Below, piece after piece: positions 8,120 through 15,461 of a stretch of 24,071 nt of DNA. The first letter of the stretch is position 1; each line of letters begins with the position of its first letter. The DNA lies in the NCBI GenBank assembly GCA_016212295.1, contig JACRGO010000212.1, positions 1 through 24,071 on the forward strand, written 5' to 3'. Under the pieces are notes generated by a model. That model was given only the letters and a program-made list of their open reading frames with translations, was not told where the DNA came from and searched no databases. The position numbers were made by a program, and so were the translations under genes. The DNA is from Nitrospinota bacterium. GTDB taxonomy: Bacteria > Nitrospinota > Nitrospinia > JACRGO01.

Positions 8120-9568
8120 TCATATCAAAAGCTCCACCGCCTTTTGGAACCATTGGTCCAGGAACCGGGGCATGTAAAGTCCAACCGCAAGCGCCAGGGC
8201 GATATGCAGGATCACCGGCACATGCGCGGCCTTTATCGCGCCTTGCCAGGCCGGGACTTGGCCGAAGACCATCGGCTGGACCCTTCGCAGCAGGGCAGCG
8301 AAGGCCACCGCTATTCCCAAAAGGAAGAAGGGTGCCATCAACGGAGCGTCCTTCATGGTCGCGGTGAGGACCAGGAACTCGCTCACGAACACCCCGAAGG
8401 GCGGCATTCCGGCTATTGCCATGACCCCGAACATAAGGCCCCATCCAACCATCGGGTTTCCCGCTATCAGCCCCTTGATCCTGGACATCTCCTGGGTCCC
8501 GTGCATCTGAGAGGCGTGGCCCACGGTATAAAAGATAGATGACTTGACCAGGCTGTGGACCAGCATGTGGTAGAGTCCGCCGAAGGTGGCGATGGGTCCT
8601 CCCAATCCAAAGGCGAAGGTGGCGATTCCCATGTGTTCGATTGAGGAATAAGCGAACATCCTCTTTATGTCCTTTTGCCGCAGGAGGGAAAAGGCCGCCA
8701 CCAGAATGGAAAGAATCCCGAAGCCCATCATGATCCTCCCGGCCCAGTTGGACCCCATGGCCCCATTCACCAGCACCTTTACCCGCACCAGGGCGTAAAG
8801 GGCCACGTTGAGGAGAAGTCCGGATAAGACCGCTGAAATCGGGGTAGGCCCCTCGCTGTGCGCGTCAGGCAGCCAGTTATGCAAAGGGACAAGGCCAACC
8901 TTTGTGCCGTAACCCACCATGAAGAATATGAAGGCAAGGGAGAGGACCGTCGGCTCAAGGTGGCCGCTCATGGCGTTAAGATTGGTCCACAGCAGCGCCT
9001 GCGAGCCTTCGCCCAATACCTTTTCAGCGGCGAAATAAAGAAGCACTGTGCCGAACAGGGCCAGGGCAATGCCCACTCCGCACAGGATGAAATATTTCCA
9101 AGCCGCCTCGACCGAGGACGGGGTCCGGTACAGGGAAACAAGGAGCACGGTGGACAAGGTCGCAAGCTCCATTGAAATCCAGAGCACCCCGACGTTATTT
9201 GTCAACAGCGCCAGCAGCATGGCGAAGATAAAAAGCTGGAACATGGCGTGGTAGAAGCGCATCCCCCGATGCCCTATCTTCCCGCGCGCGCGCTCAAATC
9301 TCATGTACTTTCGGCTGAATATGGCGGTGGTCATGGAAACGAAACTCGTCAGCACCACCAGGTACACGTTAAAGGGGTCAACAAAAAAATAACCTCCGCC
9401 CACCGACATGGGCCCTTCGGAATAGACCTGGAAAGCCAGGGACGTCCCGGCCAGGAAGGAGGCGAAAGAGCCTATTATGTTGATCTCGTGCGCGAAGCGC
9501 CGGTCGCCAACCACTGCCAAAATAAACGTGGCCGCCACCGAGGCGCCAAGCAAAATCCATATAGACAT
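8120..9568 (-). CDS. Ehr complex HyfF/NuoN-like antiporter subunit
   Basis: A 482-residue polytopic membrane protein of the Mrp-antiporter/NuoLMN superfamily. Family landmarks are ISMELATLST (Glu134) and GYGTKVGLVPLHNWLPDAHS (Lys223 in the broken helix). The second lysine position is Asn254 in LSGLLLNVALYALVR, which is usual for HyfF-type rather than NuoM-type proteins. It should form a proton or sodium half-channel. The start ATG 9568 overlaps the stop of the HyfE-like gene (TGATG), and the upstream AGGAGG is a strong ribosome binding site. It is cotranscribed with its neighbours. Confidence 0.9.
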   Translation of the reverse strand: MSIWILLGASVAATFILAVVGDRRFAHEINIIGSFASFLAGTSLAFQVYSEGPMSVGGGYFFVDPFNVYLVVLTSFVSMTTAIFSRKYMRFERARGKIGHRGMRFYHAMFQLFIFAMLLALLTNNVGVLWISMELATLSTVLLVSLYRTPSSVEAAWKYFILCGVGIALALFGTVLLYFAAEKVLGEGSQALLWTNLNAMSGHLEPTVLSLAFIFFMVGYGTKVGLVPLHNWLPDAHSEGPTPISAVLSGLLLNVALYALVRVKVLVNGAMGSNWAGRIMMGFGILSILVAAFSLLRQKDIKRMFAYSSIEHMGIATFAFGLGGPIATFGGLYHMLVHSLVKSSIFYTVGHASQMHGTQEMSRIKGLIAGNPMVGWGLMFGVMAIAGMPPFGVFVSEFLVLTATMKDAPLMAPFFLLGIAVAFAALLRRVQPMVFGQVPAWQGAIKAAHVPVILHIALALAVGLYMPRFLDQWFQKAVELLI

Positions 9569-10233
9569 CAGTCGCCCTCCTTGAGTTTTTCCATGTCCTT
9601 AAGATCCAGGCTGTCGAAGGTGGTGCGGATATGGAACATGAAGATGCCGAAAATAAAGGCCGCTATGAGGATATCCAGCGCGACCCCCAGTTCCACCACA
9701 AGGGGCATGCCGTATGTGGCGCTTGTGGCGGCGAAGAAGAGGCCGTTTTCCATGGAGAGCAGGCCGATGATCTGGGTCACCGCCTTCTTCCTGGTGATCA
9801 TCATAAGGAAACTCAATAGGACCGTTGCAAGGGCCACTGCCAGGGTTGACCGCGTCACAAGCGTGGAAAGCTCCCGGATTGGAGAGGTGAGGTGGTAGGA
9901 AAAAATCACCAGCGCTATCCCGATGAACATGGTGGCCGGGATATTGACCACCGCTTCCACCTCCTTGCGGATGTTCATCCTGTGCACAAGCTCGAACAGG
10001 ATATACGGCAAGGCCGCCACCTTCAGAAGGAGCGTCAGAAACGAGGATATGTACAAGTGGTTCTGCCCTGCCACATAGGCCACGACAGCGGTGCTGATGG
10101 AAAGGAAAAGGCCCTGCAAGGCGAAGATCTGCAGCAGCCCTATGATTCTCCTCTGGGCCAGGAGCCCGAAGGTTGTAAGGAGGATCAGCGCCGCTAGCAG
10201 ACTGTTGATTTGCGCAGGCAGATTATTCGACAT
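9568..10233 (-). CDS. Ehr complex HyfE/NuoK-like membrane subunit
   Basis: A 221-residue membrane protein starting MSNNLPAQINSLLAALILL. The C-terminal half carries the NuoK-like signature (TQIIGLLSMENGLFFAATS, then VVELGVALDILIAAF), with the buried glutamates of proton-translocating NuoK relatives. A longer open frame reaches 10500, but ATG 10233 is chosen because it overlaps the HyfC stop in TGATG, the same junction used elsewhere in this operon, and gives the family length. It links the HyfC-like quinone-chamber subunit to the antiporter-like subunits. Confidence 0.88.
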   Translation of the reverse strand: MSNNLPAQINSLLAALILLTTFGLLAQRRIIGLLQIFALQGLFLSISTAVVAYVAGQNHLYISSFLTLLLKVAALPYILFELVHRMNIRKEVEAVVNIPATMFIGIALVIFSYHLTSPIRELSTLVTRSTLAVALATVLLSFLMMITRKKAVTQIIGLLSMENGLFFAATSATYGMPLVVELGVALDILIAAFIFGIFMFHIRTTFDSLDLKDMEKLKEGD

Positions 10234-11177
10234 CACGTCTCCAGCATGAAGTAGGAAAGCATCCCAAGGGTGGCGAAGAGAAAGGCGCTTCCCAGGAATT
10301 CCGGGACCCTGAATATGCGCATTTTCGCCATCATTGTTTCGATCAACACGATCCCGATTCCAGCGGCCATGAGCTTCATGGCAAGGAACCCCAAGGCAAC
10401 GGCAAGTGATTTGGCGTCCATTGTGGAAGCTATGCCCCAGGGATAGGAAAAGGAAAATCCCAGTGAAACGATAAGAAGCAGCTTCATCATCTTTGCCCAT
10501 TCCATGAGGGCGAGGTGGCGTCCGGAATATTCCAGGATCATGGCCTCATGCAGCATGGTGAGTTCCAGATGGGTCGCGGGATTGTCCACCGGCACCCTGC
10601 CGGTTTCCGCCAGGGCGATGAAAATGAAGGCCAGGCACGAGAAGGCCAGGGACGGCCTCAGGAGAAAATTCCCTTCCTGCATCACGCGGACGATCTGGGA
10701 AAGGGAGGTGGACCGGCAAATAAGCGACACCGTGAAAACGGACATGAGAATGGCCGGCTCCGCCATTGAGGCCACCATCATTTCGCGGCTCGAACCCATG
10801 CCGCCGAAGGCCGTGCCGACGTCCATGCCCGCGAGGGCGGTGAAGAACCTGGCTATCCCGAAAAGGGCCACCAGCGCTATTACGTCCGCAGTCGCGGTGA
10901 GGGGAAGCTCCGTTGACACCATTGGAATGATGGCCCCCGCCAGGAGAGTGGAGCCGAACACCACGTAAGGCGTGAAACGAAACACCCACGAGGCGTTCTC
11001 GGCCAACAGCACGTCCTTGTAACAAAGCTTCAGCAGGTCGCGGAAGGGTTGAAGGACCCCTGCGGAGGTCCGGCCCTGGGACCAGCACTTGAGCATCCTG
11101 ATCCAGCCTATAAGCAACGGCGCGCCCAGGAGGACGATAAGGATTTTAAATGCTTCCATGAGGATTTGAGTTGCCAT
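10233..11177 (-). CDS. Ehr complex HyfC/NuoH-like membrane subunit
   Basis: A 314-residue polytopic protein of the NuoH / HycD / HyfC family. Conserved blocks are FGGMGSSRE (124-132) and AETGRVPVDNPATHLELT with HEAMILEYSG (190-219), which line the interface with the peripheral arm. It anchors the NuoB/NuoD-like subunits to the membrane and starts the proton path. The start is ATG 11177. No Shine-Dalgarno is seen because the preceding gap (11178-11313) is replaced by tandem repeats. Its stop overlaps the HyfE start by one base. Confidence 0.9.
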   Translation of the reverse strand: MATQILMEAFKILIVLLGAPLLIGWIRMLKCWSQGRTSAGVLQPFRDLLKLCYKDVLLAENASWVFRFTPYVVFGSTLLAGAIIPMVSTELPLTATADVIALVALFGIARFFTALAGMDVGTAFGGMGSSREMMVASMAEPAILMSVFTVSLICRSTSLSQIVRVMQEGNFLLRPSLAFSCLAFIFIALAETGRVPVDNPATHLELTMLHEAMILEYSGRHLALMEWAKMMKLLLIVSLGFSFSYPWGIASTMDAKSLAVALGFLAMKLMAAGIGIVLIETMMAKMRIFRVPEFLGSAFLFATLGMLSYFMLET

Positions 11178-11183
11178 GAATAA

Positions 11184-11314
11184 AGGGTTAGGGGCTAAAG
11201 GTTAAAGGTTCAGGGTTCCAAGGTTCAGGGTTCAGGGTTCAAGGTTCAAGGTTCAAGGTTCAAGGTTCAATGACTTAATGACTTAATGACTTAATGACTC
11301 AATGACCAATGACT
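11184..11314. repeat. Heptad (GGTTCAR) and octad (TGACTTAA) tandem tract
   Basis: About eleven degenerate 7-base units of the GGTTCAA / GGTTCAG type run from 11184 to 11270. About five 8-base TGACTTAA / TGACTCAA units follow, up to the stop of the HyfB-like gene. The tract fills the whole gap between the HyfB- and HyfC-like genes. Confidence 0.85.
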
Positions 11315-13359
11315 CACAAAGCAAAAACCAGCAATATAATAATGGTCATGAATGAATAAACCAGGTATATGTGTATGCGTCCGTGCTGCAGTTTTCCAGC
11401 CATCCTGGCAAGAATAAAGGTGTAATCCGCCAAGGGTGAATAAATCGCCCCCCATATACGGTCCCTTATCCTCAAATGGTAGTTGATCCCCGCTGGAAAG
11501 GCCGGATGCGCCGTCCTTGCCGTTGCCCCGGAAGACTCACGTATATGAAAAAGAAAGCCGAAGATGGTCCTGAGTGGCATGGAAAAGGACGCGGCGTTAT
11601 ATTGCATCCTCGGCGTCATTTTTTCAAAACCGCAATCCCATATAGGAACCCGGTGTATCTTGCCGCTTCGCGCGTGGAGGACCAAATAAGAAACCACCAC
11701 AACCAGGAGAATGCCCAGGAACACAATGGGGGCGGAATAAGAGGCCCGCTCAGCGGCTATGGGAGTCAGCCAGAGCCATCCGAACTTCCCGGCGGAGGTG
11801 GCGATCGCGCCGCCGGCCAATTGGGACGGCACGCTGTCCATCCATCGCAGAACCATGGTGGGAAATATCCCCAAAAGCAGGCACGCCAAGGCCGCCATGC
11901 CCATGCCCAGCCTCATTGGTATATCAGCCTCATGGGCATTCAGCTTCCTCTCCCCTCTCCAATGCCCAAGGAAAGTGACCCCGAAGGCCTTAACGAAACA
12001 GGTGGCGGCAAGGACCCCGGTAAGGGCCAGGAGCGCCGCGCCAAGGGGGATGATGAGGTTCATCAATCTCCCAGGCAACGCGGGCGACAAAAGAAACGCC
12101 TGAAAGGTCAGCCACTCCGAAACGAACCCGTTGAATGGAGGCAGGGCCGAGATGGACACGCACCCCACGAGAAAAAACACGGAGGTCCAAGGCATGCAAT
12201 GGATCAGTCCTCCCATTTTTTCCATGTTCCTTTCCCCGGCGCCGTGAAGCACGGCCCCAGCGCCCATGAACAGGAGTCCCTTGAACATGGCGTGGTTGAG
12301 GATGTGGTAGAGTCCGGCCGTCATGGCAAGGGCCGCCGGCAGAGGCATTCCGTGAAAGGTGAATATCATGGAAAGGCCGACGCAGATAAGTATCACTCCA
12401 ATGTTTTCAACCGAGGAATATGCAAGCAGGCGTTTGAGGTCCTTTTGCATCAAGGCGTAAAGTATCCCCATCACGGCGGACACAAGCCCGGCCAGCAGGA
12501 CGATCCCTCCCCACCACCAATACGCCACGTGGAGCAGATCAAAGGAAAACCGCAAAATACCGTACACGGCTGTTTTCAACATCACCCCGCTCATCAGGGC
12601 CGAAACGTTGCTTGGGGCAACGGGGTGCGCCTCAGGCAGCCACACGTGAAGAGGGACAACCCCTGCCTTTGCGCCGAATCCCAGGAAGGACAATAAAAAC
12701 GCGATCGAGGCCCAAAGAGGCGGCACATGGGCCTCGCGCATGGCGGAGAAGGTATAGCCGTTAAAGTCCTCCAGCCCTGTCGCGAACCCGGCCAGTATTC
12801 CGAAGGAAAGCAAAATCGCCACCGCCCCGACGTGGGCCATGAGCAGATAAAGAAACCCCGCCCTGCGGTTTTCAGTTTTGTCGTCTTCAAAGAGGACCAG
12901 GAAGTAAGAGGATATAGCCATGAGTTCCCACGACACCAGGAAGATGAAGGCGTCATCGGCCAGAATAACCAGGAACATCCCGGCCATGAAGAGGGCGTAA
13001 AAAATTATCAAGGGGAGCGCCGGCCTTTCCGCCAAAAGGCCCTTCACATATCCCACGGAATAAACAGACACGAAAAGCCCAAGCAGCGCGATCACGGTGA
13101 GGAAAAATCCGGCAAGGGGATCGAGCCGGAAATGAAAGGGGAGTTCTGGAAGTCCCAGTGGGACTACTAATGCCTGGGCGGTCTCGTTCGATACGGTTGA
13201 AATTCCCGCCCATAGAATGGGCAGCATAACCGCGGCCATGGCCCAAAAGGAAAAATGGATCATGGCCTTGGGCCGGCGGCGGAGAAAAGGCGCGGCCGCG
13301 GCTATTCCCGGCAGGAGCGAAACGGCAAGGACGGCGAAATGAATTTGAGAGGAGGCCAT
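11314..13359 (-). CDS. Ehr complex HyfB/NuoL-like antiporter subunit
   Basis: A 681-residue polytopic membrane protein, close to the usual HyfB length. The antiporter landmarks are complete: LVSWELMAISSYFLVLFE (Glu145), GAKAGVVPLHVWLPEAHPV (Lys231) and LMSGVMLKTAVYGILR (Lys262). The C-terminal extension has the HyfB-type block IWDCGFEKMTPRMQYNAASF. It is predicted to translocate protons or sodium, driven by redox chemistry in the peripheral arm. The start ATG 13359 overlaps the stop of the HTH-EIIA gene (TGATG). It is followed by a repeat-filled gap before the HyfC-like gene. Confidence 0.92.
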   Translation of the reverse strand: MASSQIHFAVLAVSLLPGIAAAAPFLRRRPKAMIHFSFWAMAAVMLPILWAGISTVSNETAQALVVPLGLPELPFHFRLDPLAGFFLTVIALLGLFVSVYSVGYVKGLLAERPALPLIIFYALFMAGMFLVILADDAFIFLVSWELMAISSYFLVLFEDDKTENRRAGFLYLLMAHVGAVAILLSFGILAGFATGLEDFNGYTFSAMREAHVPPLWASIAFLLSFLGFGAKAGVVPLHVWLPEAHPVAPSNVSALMSGVMLKTAVYGILRFSFDLLHVAYWWWGGIVLLAGLVSAVMGILYALMQKDLKRLLAYSSVENIGVILICVGLSMIFTFHGMPLPAALAMTAGLYHILNHAMFKGLLFMGAGAVLHGAGERNMEKMGGLIHCMPWTSVFFLVGCVSISALPPFNGFVSEWLTFQAFLLSPALPGRLMNLIIPLGAALLALTGVLAATCFVKAFGVTFLGHWRGERKLNAHEADIPMRLGMGMAALACLLLGIFPTMVLRWMDSVPSQLAGGAIATSAGKFGWLWLTPIAAERASYSAPIVFLGILLVVVVSYLVLHARSGKIHRVPIWDCGFEKMTPRMQYNAASFSMPLRTIFGFLFHIRESSGATARTAHPAFPAGINYHLRIRDRIWGAIYSPLADYTFILARMAGKLQHGRIHIYLVYSFMTIIILLVFAL

Positions 13360-14048
13360 CAGCGCGCCCCCGCCAAGGTCTTCTCTTCTGCCTGGAGAAA
13401 GAGATTATAAATGTCCTCGCGCAATGGGACTTCCCGAAGTCCGGCCAAGACATCTTCCTCCCTCAGAAGTCTCAGGAGCTTGGATTGGATCTTCAAGTAC
13501 CTTTCCTCGTTCTTGGGAAAGATGAAAAAAAGGAGGTTGGCGTCCTTGCCGTCCACTGCCTGGAAGTAAACCGGCTTTTCCAGAAAACAGAGGCATATCG
13601 AGGAAAGGGGCGACGGGAATTCGTTGAATCGCCTTGGGTGCGGCAGGGCCACCCCGTGCCCGATGCCGGTGGAGCAAAGCCGCTCCCTTTCCATGATGGC
13701 GTTATATAATCTTTCCAGTTCGGAGGGATTTAGCCCGGGTTTCATGACAGCCAGGGACTCACGGATAACGGCCTCCTTGGAGTCTCCGCCTATCCTGTAA
13801 AAAACCCCTCCCCGTTGGAGAAACCTGGAGATGGATATGCCCTCCTCGGAGTCGTCCAGTTCCTTGCCCTCATTCGCCGCGGCGGCGGACTCCTTGGCGT
13901 CCTCCAGCCACGAAATTATCTCTTCTCTCTTGAATCTCCATTGGCCTCCCACGCGGATCGAGGGTATGGCCTCGTTTTTCAGGAAACGGTAGATGGTCTT
14001 GTCTGATACTTTAAGAAGTTTTGCTACGTCTTTTACGGAAAGGTCCAT
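13359..14048 (-). CDS. HTH-EIIA (PTS) fusion regulator, first gene of the Ehr operon
   Basis: A 229-residue protein. Residues 4-50 are an excisionase/MerR-type helix-turn-helix (SVKDVAKLLKVSDKTIYRFL, then VGGQWRFKREEIISWLED). A linker of about 20 residues is rich in Ala, Glu and Asp. Residues about 75-225 are a PTS EIIA type-2 (fructose/Ntr) domain with the active-site pattern GIGHGVALPHPR; His137 is the expected phosphorylated residue. No EIIB or EIIC is near, so a regulatory role like PtsN is likely. It is translationally joined to the HyfB-like gene by a one-base overlap and stands directly behind the operon promoter. It probably controls its own operon; the direction of control is not visible. 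Confidence 0.87.
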   Translation of the reverse strand: MDLSVKDVAKLLKVSDKTIYRFLKNEAIPSIRVGGQWRFKREEIISWLEDAKESAAAANEGKELDDSEEGISISRFLQRGGVFYRIGGDSKEAVIRESLAVMKPGLNPSELERLYNAIMERERLCSTGIGHGVALPHPRRFNEFPSPLSSICLCFLEKPVYFQAVDGKDANLLFFIFPKNEERYLKIQSKLLRLLREEDVLAGLREVPLREDIYNLFLQAEEKTLAGAR

Positions 14049-14062
14049 TTATATTATTGCGC

Positions 14063-14084
14063 TGTCCAAAATTGTCCAGAATTG
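14063..14084 (-). promoter_or_regulatory. 10-bp direct repeat, candidate operator
   Basis: On the + strand, TCCAAAATTG (14065-14074) is followed by TCCAGAATTG (14075-14084): two units with one mismatch, in register with one helical turn. They lie just downstream of the predicted -10 element, in the expected 5' leader, where a bound repressor would block transcription. The HTH-EIIA product is an obvious candidate ligand; this is inference. Confidence 0.45.
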
Positions 14085-14094
14085 ACTAACAATG

Positions 14095-14123
14095 ATCATA
14101 AATGGGAAAGATTGGTTTGTCAA
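14095..14123 (-). promoter_or_regulatory. Sigma70-type promoter of the Ehr operon
   Basis: Read on the minus strand, TTGACA (14123-14118) is a perfect -35, followed by a 17-base spacer and TATGAT (14100-14095), a near-consensus -10. Transcription would start near 14088, about 40 bases before the HTH-EIIA start codon. Confidence 0.7.
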
Positions 14124-14154
14124 GGAAAGGTAACTAACGCCTGAACGAAAACCT

Positions 14155-14176
14155 TCAAAGCCACGAAGACACAAGG
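14155..14176 (+). repeat. Short dispersed word (AAAGCCACGAAGACACAAGG)
   Basis: It belongs to the same word family as 8047-8070 (AAAGCCACAAAGGCGCAAAG) and, more distantly, the region near 18517. It lies between the Ehr promoter and the TIR remnant. Confidence 0.45.
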
Positions 14177-14184
14177 ATTTATAA

Positions 14185-14400
14185 ATGTCCACAGGGGGCA
14201 AGGGGCAGTGGCGAGTGGAATCGGGCATCCCGGTTATCCCCGCGCTTTTGCCTGGAGTCGAGGAAATTCCTGAAGACCTGATTTTTCTTAGGGAGTTAAA
14301 TCATGTCCGGTTCAGCAAGGACGTCAATGAAGATGGACCCATGTATGCCCTGGTTTGGGGAATCACCGGCGAAAGGCCCGGTGGCCTGATAAAGCGTTGA
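14185..14400 (+). pseudogene. C-terminal remnant of a TIR-domain protein
   Basis: The frame encodes 71 residues. From residue about 15 it reads IPVIPALLPGVEEIPEDL, then FLRELNHVRFSKDV, then MYALVWGITGERPG. This is the last strand-helix part of bacterial TIR domains (iPVlLPgv..iP..L.fL....vrF....d.....L.wgItG.rP). The N-terminal two thirds, including the catalytic glutamate region for NAD hydrolysis, are missing, and the first 14 residues are not TIR-like. It is a fragment of a former defence or signalling gene next to the VapBC pair and the broken methylase. The domain assignment comes from pattern memory and needs a profile search. Confidence 0.6.
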
Positions 14401-14703
14401 ATAGTAGGAATAGGGGACAGGTGTCAGGGTGCAGGAAGCACTTGGTTTAACTCAATAAGCGTTGTGCGCTCAAGGCTCATCATGACTCATGACAACTGCT
14501 CCCTGGCCCCTGATACCTGACTTCCTTTTTTGCCCGTCCTATGCATCCGCCGCATCCCCTTCGCCCTTCGCCTCTTTTCGCCCTTTGCCAACTAAAGGCG
14601 ATTCTTGCCCCAAGAAGTTTTTTCTTGCCTGTTTTTGTGCTTTTTCTTATACTATGAGCGACACGACTTCGTGAATTAACAAGAAATAATGGAGGATGGA
14701 ATT
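14401..14703. other. Low-complexity spacer with repeat words
   Basis: No gene is seen. The spacer contains GGGGACAGGTGTCAGGGTGCAGG, CCCCTGATACCTGACTTCC (compare 20149-20168) and GCCCTTCGCCTCTTTTC (14563-14579). The last is one of two direct copies flanking the antitoxin-toxin pair. Confidence 0.55.
14563..14579 (+). repeat. 17-bp direct repeat, left of VapBC
   Basis: GCCCTTCGCCTCTTTTC recurs exactly at 15434-15450. The two copies bracket the antitoxin and toxin genes, which could reflect insertion or excision of the cassette, or simply a common repeat word. Confidence 0.6.
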
Positions 14704-14949
14704 ATGAGAACTGCTTCTAATTACAGGGAAGATTTGATAAACCTGACAAAAGAGCTGCCCTCAAGCAAGGTCAGAGAATTATGGAATTTTGCCCGTTTCC
14801 TTAAAATCAAGGACTCAGGCTTCAGTTACAAGAACGTTATTCACAGCGATGAATACGTAAAAAAAATGAGGGAGGAAGAAGGCAGGAAGTTGAAGTCCGG
14901 CAAAAATTTTGTCGAAGAGCTTCTGGAATGGCAAAAATCAGACTTTTAG
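14704..14949 (+). CDS. Antitoxin-like protein paired with VapC
   Basis: An 81-residue protein starting MRTASNYREDLINLT. ATG 14704 is chosen because GGAGGA lies 7-8 bases upstream; an in-frame ATG at 14689 precedes that site. The N-terminal half contains a helical segment LPSSKVRELWNFARFLKIKD. The C-terminal half (FVEELLEWQKSDF) is charged and probably the toxin-binding tail. The fold resembles small DUF2281-like antitoxins, but I cannot name the family with certainty. The stop lies 22 bases inside the PIN toxin gene, the typical antitoxin-first overlapping layout. It probably autoregulates with the toxin. Confidence 0.65.
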   Translation: MRTASNYREDLINLTKELPSSKVRELWNFARFLKIKDSGFSYKNVIHSDEYVKKMREEEGRKLKSGKNFVEELLEWQKSDF

Positions 14950-15314
14950 TGGATACCGACATTATCATTGATCAGCTAAAGGGAATAAAGTCGGCAAAGG
15001 AGCTTTTCCGTTCCCCTGACTTTGTCCTTTATTGCTCCATCCTCAGCAAAAAGGAGCTTATTTCCAAGCCAGGACTGGATGCTTCCGAAAGGAAAAAAAT
15101 CGCGAAGTTGATGAACACCTTGAAGGTCTTGAAGATTGATGAAAACATCCTGGCTAAATACTCATTCCTTGTTAAAAAATACGGAGAAAATCAAAATTTT
15201 TTCGCTGATTACATCATAGCCGCAACGGCGTGGGCAAAAGACCTGCCACTATTAACAAGGAATATAAGCCATTTCAAAAAAATAAAAGAAATTGTCCTTG
15301 CGCCTACTTACTGA
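14928..15314 (+). CDS. VapC-type PIN-domain ribonuclease toxin
   Basis: A 128-residue PIN-domain protein. Acidic active-site positions are visible: LLVDTDIII (Asp9), SKKELI (Glu43) and FFADYIIAATA (Asp94). The final region reads LLTRNISHF, keeping the Asn of the T-x-N motif but with His where an acidic residue is common. It is predicted to cleave RNA and to be neutralised by the upstream gene, with which it overlaps by 22 bases. No frameshift is seen. The two genes lie between broken defence genes, in a block bounded by 17-bp direct repeats. Confidence 0.82.
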   Translation: MAKIRLLVDTDIIIDQLKGIKSAKELFRSPDFVLYCSILSKKELISKPGLDASERKKIAKLMNTLKVLKIDENILAKYSFLVKKYGENQNFFADYIIAATAWAKDLPLLTRNISHFKKIKEIVLAPTY

Positions 15315-15461
15315 GCGAGGGTCTCGAACTTTAAATCTGTGCTGAGCCCTGTCAAAGCATCCGCAATCCTCTTCCCAGTTTTCGGTTTCCAGTTGCCGGT
15401 AAACGCCACAGCAACCACCAGCTTCCCCCTTCAGCCCTTCGCCTCTTTTCCCCTTACGCCT
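15315..15461. other. Low-complexity spacer
   Basis: C/T-rich words (GCCCTTCGCCTCTTTTC at 15434-15450 is the right copy of the VapBC-flanking repeat). No gene or clear terminator is seen. Confidence 0.5.
15434..15450 (+). repeat. 17-bp direct repeat, right of VapBC
   Basis: Exact copy of 14563-14579. Confidence 0.6.

Noticed and set aside
9568-10500. Longer 310-codon start for the HyfE-like gene
   Set aside because: The extra 89 residues overlap the HyfC-like gene out of frame and are not hydrophobic; the TGATG start at 10233 gives the family length.
11476-12696. 406-codon + strand frame opposite the HyfB-like gene
   Set aside because: Composition is rich in His, Gly, Gln and Arg, with no hydrophobic core; it is the antisense shadow of a well-supported membrane protein gene.
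5866-13359. [NiFe] hydrogenase (formate hydrogenlyase) operon
   Set aside because: All nickel-ligand cysteines are replaced in the large subunit and no maturation genes are nearby; Ehr complex is the better call.
14489-14674. 61-codon + strand frame before VapB
   Set aside because: It is translated from low-complexity C/T-rich repeat words.
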